NCBI GenBank assembly: GCA_023249165.1 | Contig: JAHFDE010000085.1 | Location: 1-9,064, forward strand | Direction of reading: 5' to 3' | Source: Candidatus Methylomirabilota bacterium | GTDB taxonomy: Bacteria > Methylomirabilota > Methylomirabilia > Methylomirabilales > CSP1-5 | Length of the DNA: 9,064 nt | Part shown: piece by piece, positions 1-7,054 of the stretch | Numbering within the stretch: position 1 is the first letter of the stretch | Layout: each line of letters starts with the position of its first letter | The notes under the pieces: generated by a model | Seen by the model: only the letters and a program-made list of their open reading frames with translations | The model's database searches: none | What the model was told of the DNA's origin: nothing | Made by a program: the position numbers and the translations under genes

Positions 1-2597
1 ATCACCCGCTTGTTGACCAGCCGGAGATCCACCCGCTCGCAGAAGTCATGTAGGCTGCTGAACTTCCCCCCCGTGAGCCGGGCATTCAGGATCGACTGGA
101 TGGCCGTCTCTCCCAGATTCTTGACCGCCACGAGTCCGAAGCGAATCTTGTCCCCCACCACCCGGAAGGTACTCCCCGACTCGTTGACCTCCGGCGGGAG
201 GATCTCGATCCCCATCTGCTGGCACTCCTCGATGTACTTCACCGTCTTGTCCGTGTCCCCCATTTCCGAGGTGAGGAGAGCCGCCATGAACTCCATCGGA
301 TAGTTGGCCTTGAGATAGCCGGTCTGGTAGGCCACCACCGCGTAGGCAGCGGCATGAGATTTGTTGAAGCCGTACCCGGCAAACTGGGCCATGAGATCAA
401 AGATCCTCTCGGCCTTGGCCCTGGGGACATGCCGGGCCACCGCCCCCTCGACGAACTTCTCTCGCTGCCGGTCCATCAGCTCGGGGTTCTTCTTGCCCAT
501 GGCCCGGCGCAGGATGTCCGCCTCGCCCATGGTGAACCCGGCCATCTCGCTGCCAATCTGCATCACCTGTTCCTGGTAGACCATCACCCCGTACGTCTCC
601 TTCAGGTATTTCTCCATGAGCGGATGGTCGTAGTTGATCTTCACGCGTCCATGACGCCGGTTGATGAAGTCCGGGATCATCTCCATAGGGCCCGGCCGAT
701 ACAGCGCCACGAGGGCGATGACATCCTCCAGGCGTTCTGGTCTCAGGCGCCGCAACAGATCCCGCATCCCCGCCGACTCCAACTGGAAGACGCCTGAGGT
801 CCTCGCCTCCGACAGGAGCTGGAACGTCTTCGCGTCGTCGAAGGGGATCTGATCTGCCTGCAGCTCAACTCCCCGAGTCTCGTTGAGGAGCTTGAGCGTG
901 TTGGCGATCACCGTGAGCGTCCGCAGGCCCAGAAAGTCCATTTTGAGGAGACCGATCTTTTCGATGGCCCCCATGGCATACTGGGTCGTGATCTCCCCTT
1001 TGGCCCCCCGGTAGAGCGGGACATGCTCGATGAGGGGTTCTCCCGAGATCACCACGCCGGCCGCGTGGGTGGACGCATGGCGGGTCAGCCCCTCGAGCGA
1101 TCTGGCAATCTCCCACAGACCGTTCACCTCCGGCCGGGAACGGACAGCCTCGCGAAGCGGCGGGCTCTGCGCGATGGCCTCGTCCAGGCTGATGTTGAGG
1201 ACATTGGGGACCATCTTGGCAATCTGGTCCACCTCGCCGTAGGGCATCCCCAGGGCGCGCCCCACGTCCCGGATCACCGCCTTCGCCCCCAAGGTCCCAA
1301 AGGTGATGATCTGGGCGACGTTCTCCTTGCCATATTTCTGGGCGACGTACCCGATGACCTCCTCCCGGCGATCGTCGGCGAAGTCGATATCCATGTCGGG
1401 AGGTGAGATGCGCTCAGGATTGAGGAACCGCTCGAAGAGGAGGCCGTAGCGCAACGGATCGATATTGGTGATGCCCAGCGCGTAGGCCACCAGGCTTCCG
1501 GCAGCGGACCCTCGGCCCGGCCCGACCGAGATCCCGCGCTCTTTCGCGAAGCGGATGAAGTCCCAGACGATCAAGAAGTATCCGGCGAAGCCGATCTTCT
1601 CGACCACCCCGAGCTCCCGGGCGAGACGGCCCTTCGCCTCTTCCGTGATCTGACCGTACCGCTGATTCAGGCCGCGCCAACTGCACTCGGCCAGATAGCT
1701 GTCCAGGGTGTGCCCCGGGGGCGCCTGATAGCGCGGCAGGTGGATCCTGTCGAACTCCAGCTGGAGGTTGCACCGCTCGGCGATCGCCACCGTGTTGAGG
1801 AGCGCCTCCGACAACTCTGGAAAGAGGTCCGCCATCTCTCGCGGACTCTTGAAGTAGAACTGATCCGAGGCAAAGCGCAGGCGATCCCGGTCGGCCACCG
1901 TCTTGCCGGTCTGGATGCAGACGAGCGCGTCATGGGCCTTATGATCTCCGGCGTTCAGGTAATGGACATCGTTGGTGGCGACGACAGGCACCTCCAGTCT
2001 CTTGGCCATCCGGAGGAGGCCTTGATTGACCGCCCGCTGGGGCTCGATTCCGTGGAACTGGAGCTCGAGGAAGTAGTTCTCCCGGCCAAACAGATCCCGG
2101 TGCCAGGCGGCAACCTCACACGCCTTCTCCTCCTCTCCGTGCGCCAGCAGTTGGCAGACCTCACTATTAAGACAGCCGCTGAGCGCCAGGAGTCCCTCGT
2201 GGTATTGGGCCAAAAGCTCCTTATCGATCCGCGGCTTGTAGTAGAAGCCTTCGAGATATCCCGCGGTCACCAGCTTGATCAGATTCTTGTATCCGGTCCG
2301 GTCCCTCACCAAGAGGGTCAGGTGGTTCGCCCCCTCATACTGCCCATCCTGGGGATAGCGCTCGAGGCGCGATCCGGGAGCGACATAGACCTCACACCCG
2401 ATGATCGGCTTGATCCCCTCCTTCTGGGCCAGCCGATAAAAGTCGATGGCGCCGAAGAGGTTGCCATGGTCCGTGACGGCCAGCGCGGGCATCTTGAATT
2501 CCTGCGCCTTCCGCACCAGCTTCTCGAGATGGCACGCCCCATCCAGCAGGCTATACTGGCTGTGGACATGCAGATGCACGAAGTCCGCGCGCGGCAT
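1..2597 (-). CDS. dnaE: DNA polymerase III alpha subunit, 3' end cut by window edge
   Basis: Replicative polymerase catalytic subunit that extends DNA at the fork. The frame is open from ATG at 2597 to base 1, giving 865 codons. DnaE proteins are usually about 1,150-1,170 residues, so roughly 300 C-terminal residues (beta-clamp, OB and tau-binding regions) lie outside. Domains: PHP domain about 1-270, beginning HLHVHS and carrying TDHGN at 42-46 and NDVHY at 209-213; polymerase palm and fingers about 280-800 with PDMDIDF supplying Asp401 and Asp403 and MDFLGLRTL supplying Asp554; also YRPGPM, YQEQVM and FNKSHAAAYA. The helix-hairpin-helix region starts at the cut edge. The start is fixed by GGAGGAG six bases upstream and by the family N-terminus. 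It lies 51 bases after guaA with no clear terminator. All nine PHP metal ligands are present, unlike the E. coli protein. No intein or frameshift was seen. Identification is secure from sequence motifs. Confidence 0.97.
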   Translation of the reverse strand, partial: MPRADFVHLHVHSQYSLLDGACHLEKLVRKAQEFKMPALAVTDHGNLFGAIDFYRLAQKEGIKPIIGCEVYVAPGSRLERYPQDGQYEGANHLTLLVRDRTGYKNLIKLVTAGYLEGFYYKPRIDKELLAQYHEGLLALSGCLNSEVCQLLAHGEEEKACEVAAWHRDLFGRENYFLELQFHGIEPQRAVNQGLLRMAKRLEVPVVATNDVHYLNAGDHKAHDALVCIQTGKTVADRDRLRFASDQFYFKSPREMADLFPELSEALLNTVAIAERCNLQLEFDRIHLPRYQAPPGHTLDSYLAECSWRGLNQRYGQITEEAKGRLARELGVVEKIGFAGYFLIVWDFIRFAKERGISVGPGRGSAAGSLVAYALGITNIDPLRYGLLFERFLNPERISPPDMDIDFADDRREEVIGYVAQKYGKENVAQIITFGTLGAKAVIRDVGRALGMPYGEVDQIAKMVPNVLNISLDEAIAQSPPLREAVRSRPEVNGLWEIARSLEGLTRHASTHAAGVVISGEPLIEHVPLYRGAKGEITTQYAMGAIEKIGLLKMDFLGLRTLTVIANTLKLLNETRGVELQADQIPFDDAKTFQLLSEARTSGVFQLESAGMRDLLRRLRPERLEDVIALVALYRPGPMEMIPDFINRRHGRVKINYDHPLMEKYLKETYGVMVYQEQVMQIGSEMAGFTMGEADILRRAMGKKNPELMDRQREKFVEGAVARHVPRAKAERIFDLMAQFAGYGFNKSHAAAYAVVAYQTGYLKANYPMEFMAALLTSEMGDTDKTVKYIEECQQMGIEILPPEVNESGSTFRVVGDKIRFGLVAVKNLGETAIQSILNARLTGGKFSSLHDFCERVDLRLVNKRV

Positions 2598-2603
2598 ACT
2601 CAA

Positions 2604-2610
2604 CTCCTCC
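2604..2610 (-). promoter_or_regulatory. Strong ribosome binding site of dnaE
   Basis: The minus strand reads GGAGGAG, a near-ideal match to the 16S anti-Shine-Dalgarno, with six bases to the ATG at 2597. It fixes the dnaE start and suggests independent, efficient initiation rather than reliance on coupling to guaA. Confidence 0.8.
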
Positions 2611-2648
2611 CTGAGCACCGCCCTCGCCCCCGCTCGGACGAGGCCCGG

Positions 2649-4184
2649 CTACTCCCATTCAATCGTGCTGGGGGGCTTACTGGAGATGTCGTAGACGACC
2701 CGGTTCACTCCCCTGACTTCGTTGATGATCCGATTAGAGATCAGCCCGAGGACCTCGAACGGAATCCTGGCCCAATCCGCGGTCATCCCGTCCTCGGACG
2801 TGACCGCTCGGAGGCCCACCACATTCTCGTAGGTCCGCGCATCGCCCATGACTCCCACACTTTTCACCGGCAGGAGGACGGCGAAGCCCTGCCAGAGGCC
2901 CCGGGTGAGCCCCGCACGTCTGAGCTCCTCGTCGACAATGGCGTCCGCCGTCCGGAGGATATCCAGGCACTCTTCTGTCACCTCGCCGAGGACGCGGACG
3001 GCAAGGCCCGGACCGGGGAACGGATGGCGCCAGAGGATCGTCTCTGGAAGGCCAAGGTCCTTCCCGACCTCCCGCACCTCATCCTTGAAAAGATCGCGCA
3101 GCGGCTCGATCAGCCGAAACGCCATAGTGCCGGGGAGCCCGCCCACGTTATGGTGGGTCTTAATGGTGGCGGAAGGGCCGCGGACCTGTTGGCTCTCGAT
3201 CACATCCGGATAGAGGGTTCCCTGCGCGAGAAACGCAAAGCGGCCCAGCCGCCGCGCCTCCTCCTCAAAGACCTGGATAAACTCGGCCCCGATGATCTTC
3301 CGCTTCTCCTCAGGATCCGTCACCCCCTTGAGCGCGCGGAGAAAGCGATCCGAGGCGTCGACGGCGACGACCTGGAGTTTCAGGTGTTCCCGAAACATCC
3401 GCAGCACCGACTCCGCCTCCCCTCGGCGGAGGAGGCCGTTATCGACAAAGACAGAGACCAGACGATCCCCGATGGCCCTGTGAACCAACAGGGCCGCGAC
3501 GGAGGAGTCCACTCCCCCACTCAACGCGCACAGCACCCGCTCCCCTCCGACTTTCTCGCGGATCCCCTCGACCGCCTTCTCAATAAAGGATCGCATGGTC
3601 CATGTCGGCGAACACCCGCAGATCCTGAGGACGAAGTTCTCGAGGATCTGCCGCCCCCCCGGCGTGTGCATCACCTCCGGATGAAACTGGACGGCGTACC
3701 ACGGGCGGCTCCTGTGCCGCATGGCGGCGGAGGGGGCGTTCTCCGTATGGGCAATGGCAGCCCACTCGGGGGGGAGGGCCAGGATCCTGTCTCCGTGGCT
3801 CATCCAGGCGATGGTCTCGGGTCCCAGTCCCGCCAGAAGGTCCGAGGCGTCGTCAATACGGAGTTCGGCCCTGCCGTACTCCCTGGCCTGTGCCGCATCG
3901 ACCTTCCCACCCAGCAGGTGGGCCAGGACCTGCATCCCGTAGCAGATCCCCAGGACAGGCCGCTCCAGCGCCAGCACCTCTCGATCCAGGAGTGGGGCAT
4001 CCCGATCGTAGACACTGGCCGGACTCCCGGACAGGATGATCCCCTTTGGACTACACTGTCGGATGAGCTGGATCGGCGCGGTGCAGGGGAGGATCTCGCA
4101 GTAGACTCGGCACTCTCGGACCCGCCGAGCGATGAGCTGGGTGGTCTGCGAGCCAAAGTCAAGGATCAGGATTGTGTCAGTCAT
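2649..4184 (-). CDS. guaA: GMP synthase (glutamine-hydrolysing)
   Basis: Converts XMP to GMP using ATP and glutamine, the last step of guanine nucleotide synthesis in the cytoplasm. At 511 residues it is the normal full length. The N-terminal class I glutamine amidotransferase domain (about 4-190) opens with ILILDFGSQ and has the triad Cys81 (in GICYGMQ), His168 and Glu170 (in QFHPE). The ATP pyrophosphatase domain follows, with the P-loop SGGVDSS at 222-228. The C-terminal dimerisation domain includes HPFPGPGLAVR and ends in the family signature SSKPPSTIEWE. The start at 4184 matches the family N-terminus, but no Shine-Dalgarno sequence is visible just before it: the bases preceding the ATG read GCCGCCATGGT. 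An earlier ATG at 4189 meets a stop after two codons. It follows guaB by 57 bases that contain a repeat hairpin and precedes dnaE. Stop codon is TAG. No defects seen. Confidence 0.97.
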   Translation of the reverse strand: MTDTILILDFGSQTTQLIARRVRECRVYCEILPCTAPIQLIRQCSPKGIILSGSPASVYDRDAPLLDREVLALERPVLGICYGMQVLAHLLGGKVDAAQAREYGRAELRIDDASDLLAGLGPETIAWMSHGDRILALPPEWAAIAHTENAPSAAMRHRSRPWYAVQFHPEVMHTPGGRQILENFVLRICGCSPTWTMRSFIEKAVEGIREKVGGERVLCALSGGVDSSVAALLVHRAIGDRLVSVFVDNGLLRRGEAESVLRMFREHLKLQVVAVDASDRFLRALKGVTDPEEKRKIIGAEFIQVFEEEARRLGRFAFLAQGTLYPDVIESQQVRGPSATIKTHHNVGGLPGTMAFRLIEPLRDLFKDEVREVGKDLGLPETILWRHPFPGPGLAVRVLGEVTEECLDILRTADAIVDEELRRAGLTRGLWQGFAVLLPVKSVGVMGDARTYENVVGLRAVTSEDGMTADWARIPFEVLGLISNRIINEVRGVNRVVYDISSKPPSTIEWE

Positions 4185-4203
4185 ACCATGGCGGCTGGCG
4201 AGT

Positions 4204-4224
4204 CCTCAGACCTCAGTCCTCAGT
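4204..4224. repeat. Three tandem heptamers between guaB and guaA
   Basis: The plus strand carries CCTCAGA, CCTCAGT, CCTCAGT head to tail, followed by a partly inverted CCTGAGG. On the transcribed minus strand the unit is approximately GGACTGA. The same unit was not noticed elsewhere in the window. It fills most of the short guaB-guaA spacer. Short intergenic heptamer repeats of this style occur in several bacterial groups; their function is unknown. Confidence 0.75.
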
Positions 4225-4233
4225 CCTGAGGTC
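4209..4233 (-). other. Perfect 8-bp hairpin in the guaB-guaA spacer
   Basis: On the minus strand GACCTCAG pairs exactly with CTGAGGTC across a nine-base loop. There is no run of T after the stem, so it is not a standard intrinsic terminator. It overlaps the heptamer repeats, so the pairing may be a by-product of repeat inversion. It could act as an mRNA processing or stability element between the two reading frames; that is inference. Confidence 0.55.
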
Positions 4234-4241
4234 CTGGTCGT

Positions 4242-5711
4242 CTAGCTCTCCATGCGGTAGTTCGGCGCTTCCTTCGTGATGATCACGTCATGGACGTGCG
4301 ACTCCCGGAGGCCGGCATTCGTGATTCTGGCAAAGCGGCCATTCCGTCTGAGCTCCTCCACGCTGCGGCAACCGCAGTACCCCATGCCGGACTTCAGGCC
4401 CCCCACCAACTGGTAGACGGTCGCGGCCAGCGTTCCGCGGAACGGAACCCGTCCCTCGATCCCCTCGGGGACCAGCTTCCCCTCCTCGGCCTCCTGCTCC
4501 TGAAAGTAGCGATCCCGTCCCCCGCGTTGCATCGCCCCGAGCGATCCCATCCCACGGTACACCTTGTAGCTTCGGCCCTGATAGATCACGGTCTCCCCGG
4601 GGCTCTCTTCCGTGCCGGCGAACAGCCCCCCGATCATCACCGCATGGGTCCCCGCGGCGATGGCCTTCGTGATGTCTCCCGAGTACTTCACCCCGCCATC
4701 AGCGACGATGGGAATCCCGCGCCGATCGCTGACTGTCGCGCAGTTGGCAATGGCGGTAATCTGAGGGACCCCTGCGCCCGCCACGACCCGCGTCGTACAG
4801 ATCGACCCGGGCCCGATTCCGACCTTGATCCCGTCGACCCCCGCTTCGATCAGATCCTCCGCGCCCTTGGCGGTGGCCACGTTGCCCGCGATGACCTCCG
4901 CGTGCGGAGAGGACCTTTTGATCCAGCGGACGGTCTCGATGACCGGCTGAGAGTGGCCATGGGCGGTGTCCACCACGACGATGTCCACCCCCGCCTTCAG
5001 TAGGAGGGGGACCCGAGCCTCGGCATCCTCCTCGACGCCCACCGCTGCCCCAACCCGGAGTCGTCCCAGGTCGTCTTTGCAGGCGTTCGGGTACTTCCGG
5101 CGCTTTTCGATATCCTTGATCGTGATGAGCCCCTTCAGCTTAAACTGCTCGTCCACGACCGGGAGCTTCTCAATCCGATGCCGGTGGAGGATCTCCTTCG
5201 CCTCCTCCAGAGAGGTCCCGACAGAAACGGTGACGAGGTGATCCTTCGTCATCACCCCCGAGATGGGGAGGTCGAGCTTCGTTTCAAACCTGAGGTCCCG
5301 GTTGGTCAGGATTCCGACCAGCCTCCCATCCTCATCAGTCACCGGCACGCCTGAGATGTGGTAGCGCTCCATGATTGCGAGCGCCTCGTGGATCTTCTGG
5401 GTCGGACGGACGGTGATGGGATCGACGATCATCCCGCTCTCAGACTTCTTCACCTTGTCCACTTCCGACGCCTGTCTTTCCGCCGAGAAGGCCCGGTGGA
5501 TGATCCCGATCCCCCCCTCGCGAGCCAGGGCAATGGCCAATCGCGCCTCGGTCACCGTGTCCATGGCTGCGGAGACGAGGGGGACATTGATCCGGATCCG
5601 CGTCGTGAGCCTGGTGGAGATATCTACTTCGCGGGGGTGGACATCCGATCTGGCCGGAACGAGCAGGACGTCGTCAAAGGTCAGCGCCTCTTCGAGCGGC
5701 CCGTGTAGCAT
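4242..5711 (-). CDS. guaB: Inosine-5'-monophosphate dehydrogenase
   Basis: Oxidises IMP to XMP with NAD+, the committed and rate-limiting step to guanine nucleotides, in the cytoplasm as an oligomer. The 489 residues match the usual bacterial length. The (beta/alpha)8 catalytic barrel is split by two CBS domains at about 94-147 and 154-205, which in this family bind adenine or guanine nucleotides as a regulatory module. The catalytic Cys305 lies in GPGSICTTR, the IMP-binding GG pair is near 361, and the mobile-flap Arg401-Tyr402 dyad follows GGRD. These numbers coincide with E. coli GuaB. The start at 5711 is supported by AGGAG seven bases upstream and by the family N-terminus (EEALTFDDVLLVPA). 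It has its own promoter and is followed 57 bases later by guaA, the next enzyme in the pathway. Stop is TAG. No anomaly seen. Confidence 0.98.
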   Translation of the reverse strand: MLHGPLEEALTFDDVLLVPARSDVHPREVDISTRLTTRIRINVPLVSAAMDTVTEARLAIALAREGGIGIIHRAFSAERQASEVDKVKKSESGMIVDPITVRPTQKIHEALAIMERYHISGVPVTDEDGRLVGILTNRDLRFETKLDLPISGVMTKDHLVTVSVGTSLEEAKEILHRHRIEKLPVVDEQFKLKGLITIKDIEKRRKYPNACKDDLGRLRVGAAVGVEEDAEARVPLLLKAGVDIVVVDTAHGHSQPVIETVRWIKRSSPHAEVIAGNVATAKGAEDLIEAGVDGIKVGIGPGSICTTRVVAGAGVPQITAIANCATVSDRRGIPIVADGGVKYSGDITKAIAAGTHAVMIGGLFAGTEESPGETVIYQGRSYKVYRGMGSLGAMQRGGRDRYFQEQEAEEGKLVPEGIEGRVPFRGTLAATVYQLVGGLKSGMGYCGCRSVEELRRNGRFARITNAGLRESHVHDVIITKEAPNYRMES

Positions 5712-5718
5712 TGGTCCT

Positions 5719-5723
5719 CTCCT
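5719..5723 (-). promoter_or_regulatory. Ribosome binding site of guaB
   Basis: AGGAG on the minus strand, within a purine-rich GGGAGAGGAGAGG run, seven bases from the ATG at 5711. It supports the chosen guaB start. Confidence 0.75.
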
Positions 5724-5756
5724 CTCCCGTCCCCACGATTTGGTGCTATATTCCTT

Positions 5757-5785
5757 AATCTACCCCGATATCTAGCGCCCGTCAA
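5757..5785 (-). promoter_or_regulatory. Sigma-70-type promoter for guaB-guaA(-dnaE)
   Basis: The minus strand has TTGACG at 5785-5780 (five of six -35 consensus bases), a 17-base spacer and TAGATT at 5762-5757 (four of six -10 bases). This is the only AT-rich spacer near the gene and lies between the trpS stop and the guaB start. A start site near 5750 would give a leader of about 40 bases, too short for a purine riboswitch; none was seen. Prediction by eye only. Confidence 0.6.
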
Positions 5786-5806
5786 CGTCTTTGAGCCGAG
5801 AAGATA

Positions 5807-6808
5807 TTAGATCCCCATGGCATCCTTGGCCGCATGCAGGGTCTCACGCGCCACCTTCCTTGCCCGCTCCGTCCCCGCGGCGAGAATGTCCTCTATCTGG
5901 CCGACCCGCTCGGCGAGGGCCACCCGCCGCTCATAGATCGGGGTGAGGACCGGAAGCATGTGCGTGAGCAGGACCCCCTTGCAGTCGAGACAGCCAATCG
6001 CCGCCGTCCGGCACCCTGGAACCACATAGCTCTCCCGCTCCGCCTTCGGCGTAAAGATCTTATGGAGGTCGTAGACCGGGCAGACGTCAGGGTTGCCTGG
6101 ATCGGTCCGACGGACGCGGGCCGGGTCGGTGACCATCGGCTTGATCTTCTTCTCAACCGTCTCGGGGGGATCCGACAGATAGATGCAATTGTCGTAGCTC
6201 TTGGACATCTTTCGACCGTCGGTCCCTGGAATCTTAGGAAACTCGGTGAGCATCGCCTCCGGGATGGTGAAGACCGGCTTATAGAGGTGATTGAACCGGC
6301 GGGCGATCTCGCGGGCCAGTTCGATGTGAGGCAGCTGATCCACCCCCACCGGGACAAAGTTGGCCTGATAGATCAGGATGTCTGCCGCCTGCAGGACGGG
6401 GTAGCCGAGGAACCCGAAGGTGCTGAGATCCCTGTTGGTCACCTCTTGCAGCTGCTCTTTGTACGTGGGATTCCGCTCCAACCAGGGGAGGGGGGTGATC
6501 ATGGAGAGAAGGAGGTGGAGCTCTGCATGTTCCGGGAGGCGGGATTGCACAAAGAGAACCGCCCTCTCGGGGTCGATGCCTCCACTCAACCAGTCGAGCG
6601 CGATCTCGCGGATGTACTCTTTGAGGTGGCTGGTATCGGCATAGTCAGACGTCAGGGCGTGCCAGTCCGCCACAAAGAAGTAGCATTCGTACTCGTCCTG
6701 CAGCCGCCTCCAGTTCTCCAGGGCCCCCAAGAGATGGCCCAGATGAAGCCGCCCTGTAGGCCGCATGCCACTCAGGACGCGTTCCTTACGTATCCGATTC
6801 CTCAGCAC
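5807..6808 (-). CDS. trpS: Tryptophanyl-tRNA synthetase, Fe-S cluster type
   Basis: Charges tRNA-Trp with tryptophan using ATP; class Ic cytoplasmic homodimer. With the GTG at 6808 it is 333 residues, normal for bacteria. The Rossmann domain begins with SGMRPTG and the HIGH-type motif HLGH at 22-25; AADIL lies at 141-145; the second ATP motif KMSKS is at 200-204. In the tRNA-binding helical region Cys243, Cys266, Cys273 and Cys276 form C-x22-C-x6-C-x2-C, the spacing described for the [4Fe-4S] cluster of Thermotoga maritima TrpRS. Start choice: the frame is open up to a GTG at 6901, but the extra 31 residues have no TrpRS character and fall in a region resembling a protease relic. The GTG at 6808 has GGAGG only two bases upstream, which is tight; a CTG at 6805 would have better spacing. 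The start is therefore less certain than the gene. Stop is TAA. Confidence 0.96.
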   Translation of the reverse strand: MLRNRIRKERVLSGMRPTGRLHLGHLLGALENWRRLQDEYECYFFVADWHALTSDYADTSHLKEYIREIALDWLSGGIDPERAVLFVQSRLPEHAELHLLLSMITPLPWLERNPTYKEQLQEVTNRDLSTFGFLGYPVLQAADILIYQANFVPVGVDQLPHIELAREIARRFNHLYKPVFTIPEAMLTEFPKIPGTDGRKMSKSYDNCIYLSDPPETVEKKIKPMVTDPARVRRTDPGNPDVCPVYDLHKIFTPKAERESYVVPGCRTAAIGCLDCKGVLLTHMLPVLTPIYERRVALAERVGQIEDILAAGTERARKVARETLHAAKDAMGI

Positions 6809-6990
6809 ACCCTCCGTGACGTCGGCACTGTCCCCAGCAGCCAGATCACCGGCGAGATCGCGCCGCCCACTGCCCCGGAAGGATGCGGCCGAGCAGCACA
6901 CTTGCCCCGTACCGTTCCATGCCTCGATGCCTCAGCGTCGGTGTGGGCCCCAAGAGACCGGACAGGACCTGACTCCCGTCGAGGGGGAAA
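6802..6990 (-). pseudogene. Remnant of site-2 protease (M50) C-terminus
   Basis: Between cca and trpS the minus strand encodes PLDGSQVLSGLL followed by MERYG and LLGRILPG in one frame (stop at 6848-6846). The neighbouring frame continues as AVGGAISPVIWLLGTV and stops at 6804-6802. Site-2 proteases near trpS in related bacteria typically end with a PPLDGS segment, an ERYG-like segment and a final membrane helix, so the pieces match in order if one frameshift near 6876 is bridged. The HExxH zinc motif and the N-terminal two thirds are absent; only about 60 codons remain before the cca stop. I read this as a deleted and frameshifted relic. The TGA of the relic overlaps the trpS GTG start region, as expected if the two were once adjacent coupled genes. 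The alternatives are chance similarity or an assembly error. Confidence 0.55.
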
Positions 6991-7014
6991 TGGGAGTGAT
7001 GGCGGATTGGAAAT

Positions 7015-7043
7015 ACGCTATCAAACGGGCCGCCCTTTGTCAA
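7015..7043 (-). promoter_or_regulatory. Sigma-70-type promoter ahead of trpS leader
   Basis: The minus strand carries a perfect TTGACA at 7043-7038, a 17-base spacer and TAGCGT at 7020-7015, which keeps the key T, A and final T of the -10 box. It begins 12 bases past the cca stop. Transcription starting near 7008 would give a leader of about 200 bases, containing the protease relic, before the trpS start. No T-box-like element was recognised in that leader. Prediction by eye. Confidence 0.5.
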
Positions 7044-7054
7044 TCGGCGCAAAC

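Noticed and set aside
2598..2648. Intrinsic terminator between guaA and dnaE
   Set aside because: Only 4-5 bp stems such as CCTCG/CGAGG can be drawn and there is no T tract.
1710..4229. 839-codon open frame on the plus strand
   Set aside because: It lies antisense across dnaE and guaA, whose motifs are unambiguous. Long antisense frames are expected opposite GC-rich genes, and the translation shows no recognisable domain and a composition typical of shadow frames.
5712..5806. Purine riboswitch ahead of guaB
   Set aside because: The predicted leader is only about 40 bases, and no purine-aptamer-like core or multi-stem fold was seen.
6809..7010. T-box or trp attenuator in the trpS leader
   Set aside because: No T-box core sequence, no run of Trp codons in a leader peptide and no terminator hairpin with a T tract were seen; the GGTACGG segment belongs to the ERYG coding remnant.
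6846..7052. 68-codon minus-strand frame as an independent small gene
   Set aside because: Its first 20 or so codons overlap the predicted promoter and the remainder matches the tail of a larger protease family, so it is better explained as part of a pseudogene.
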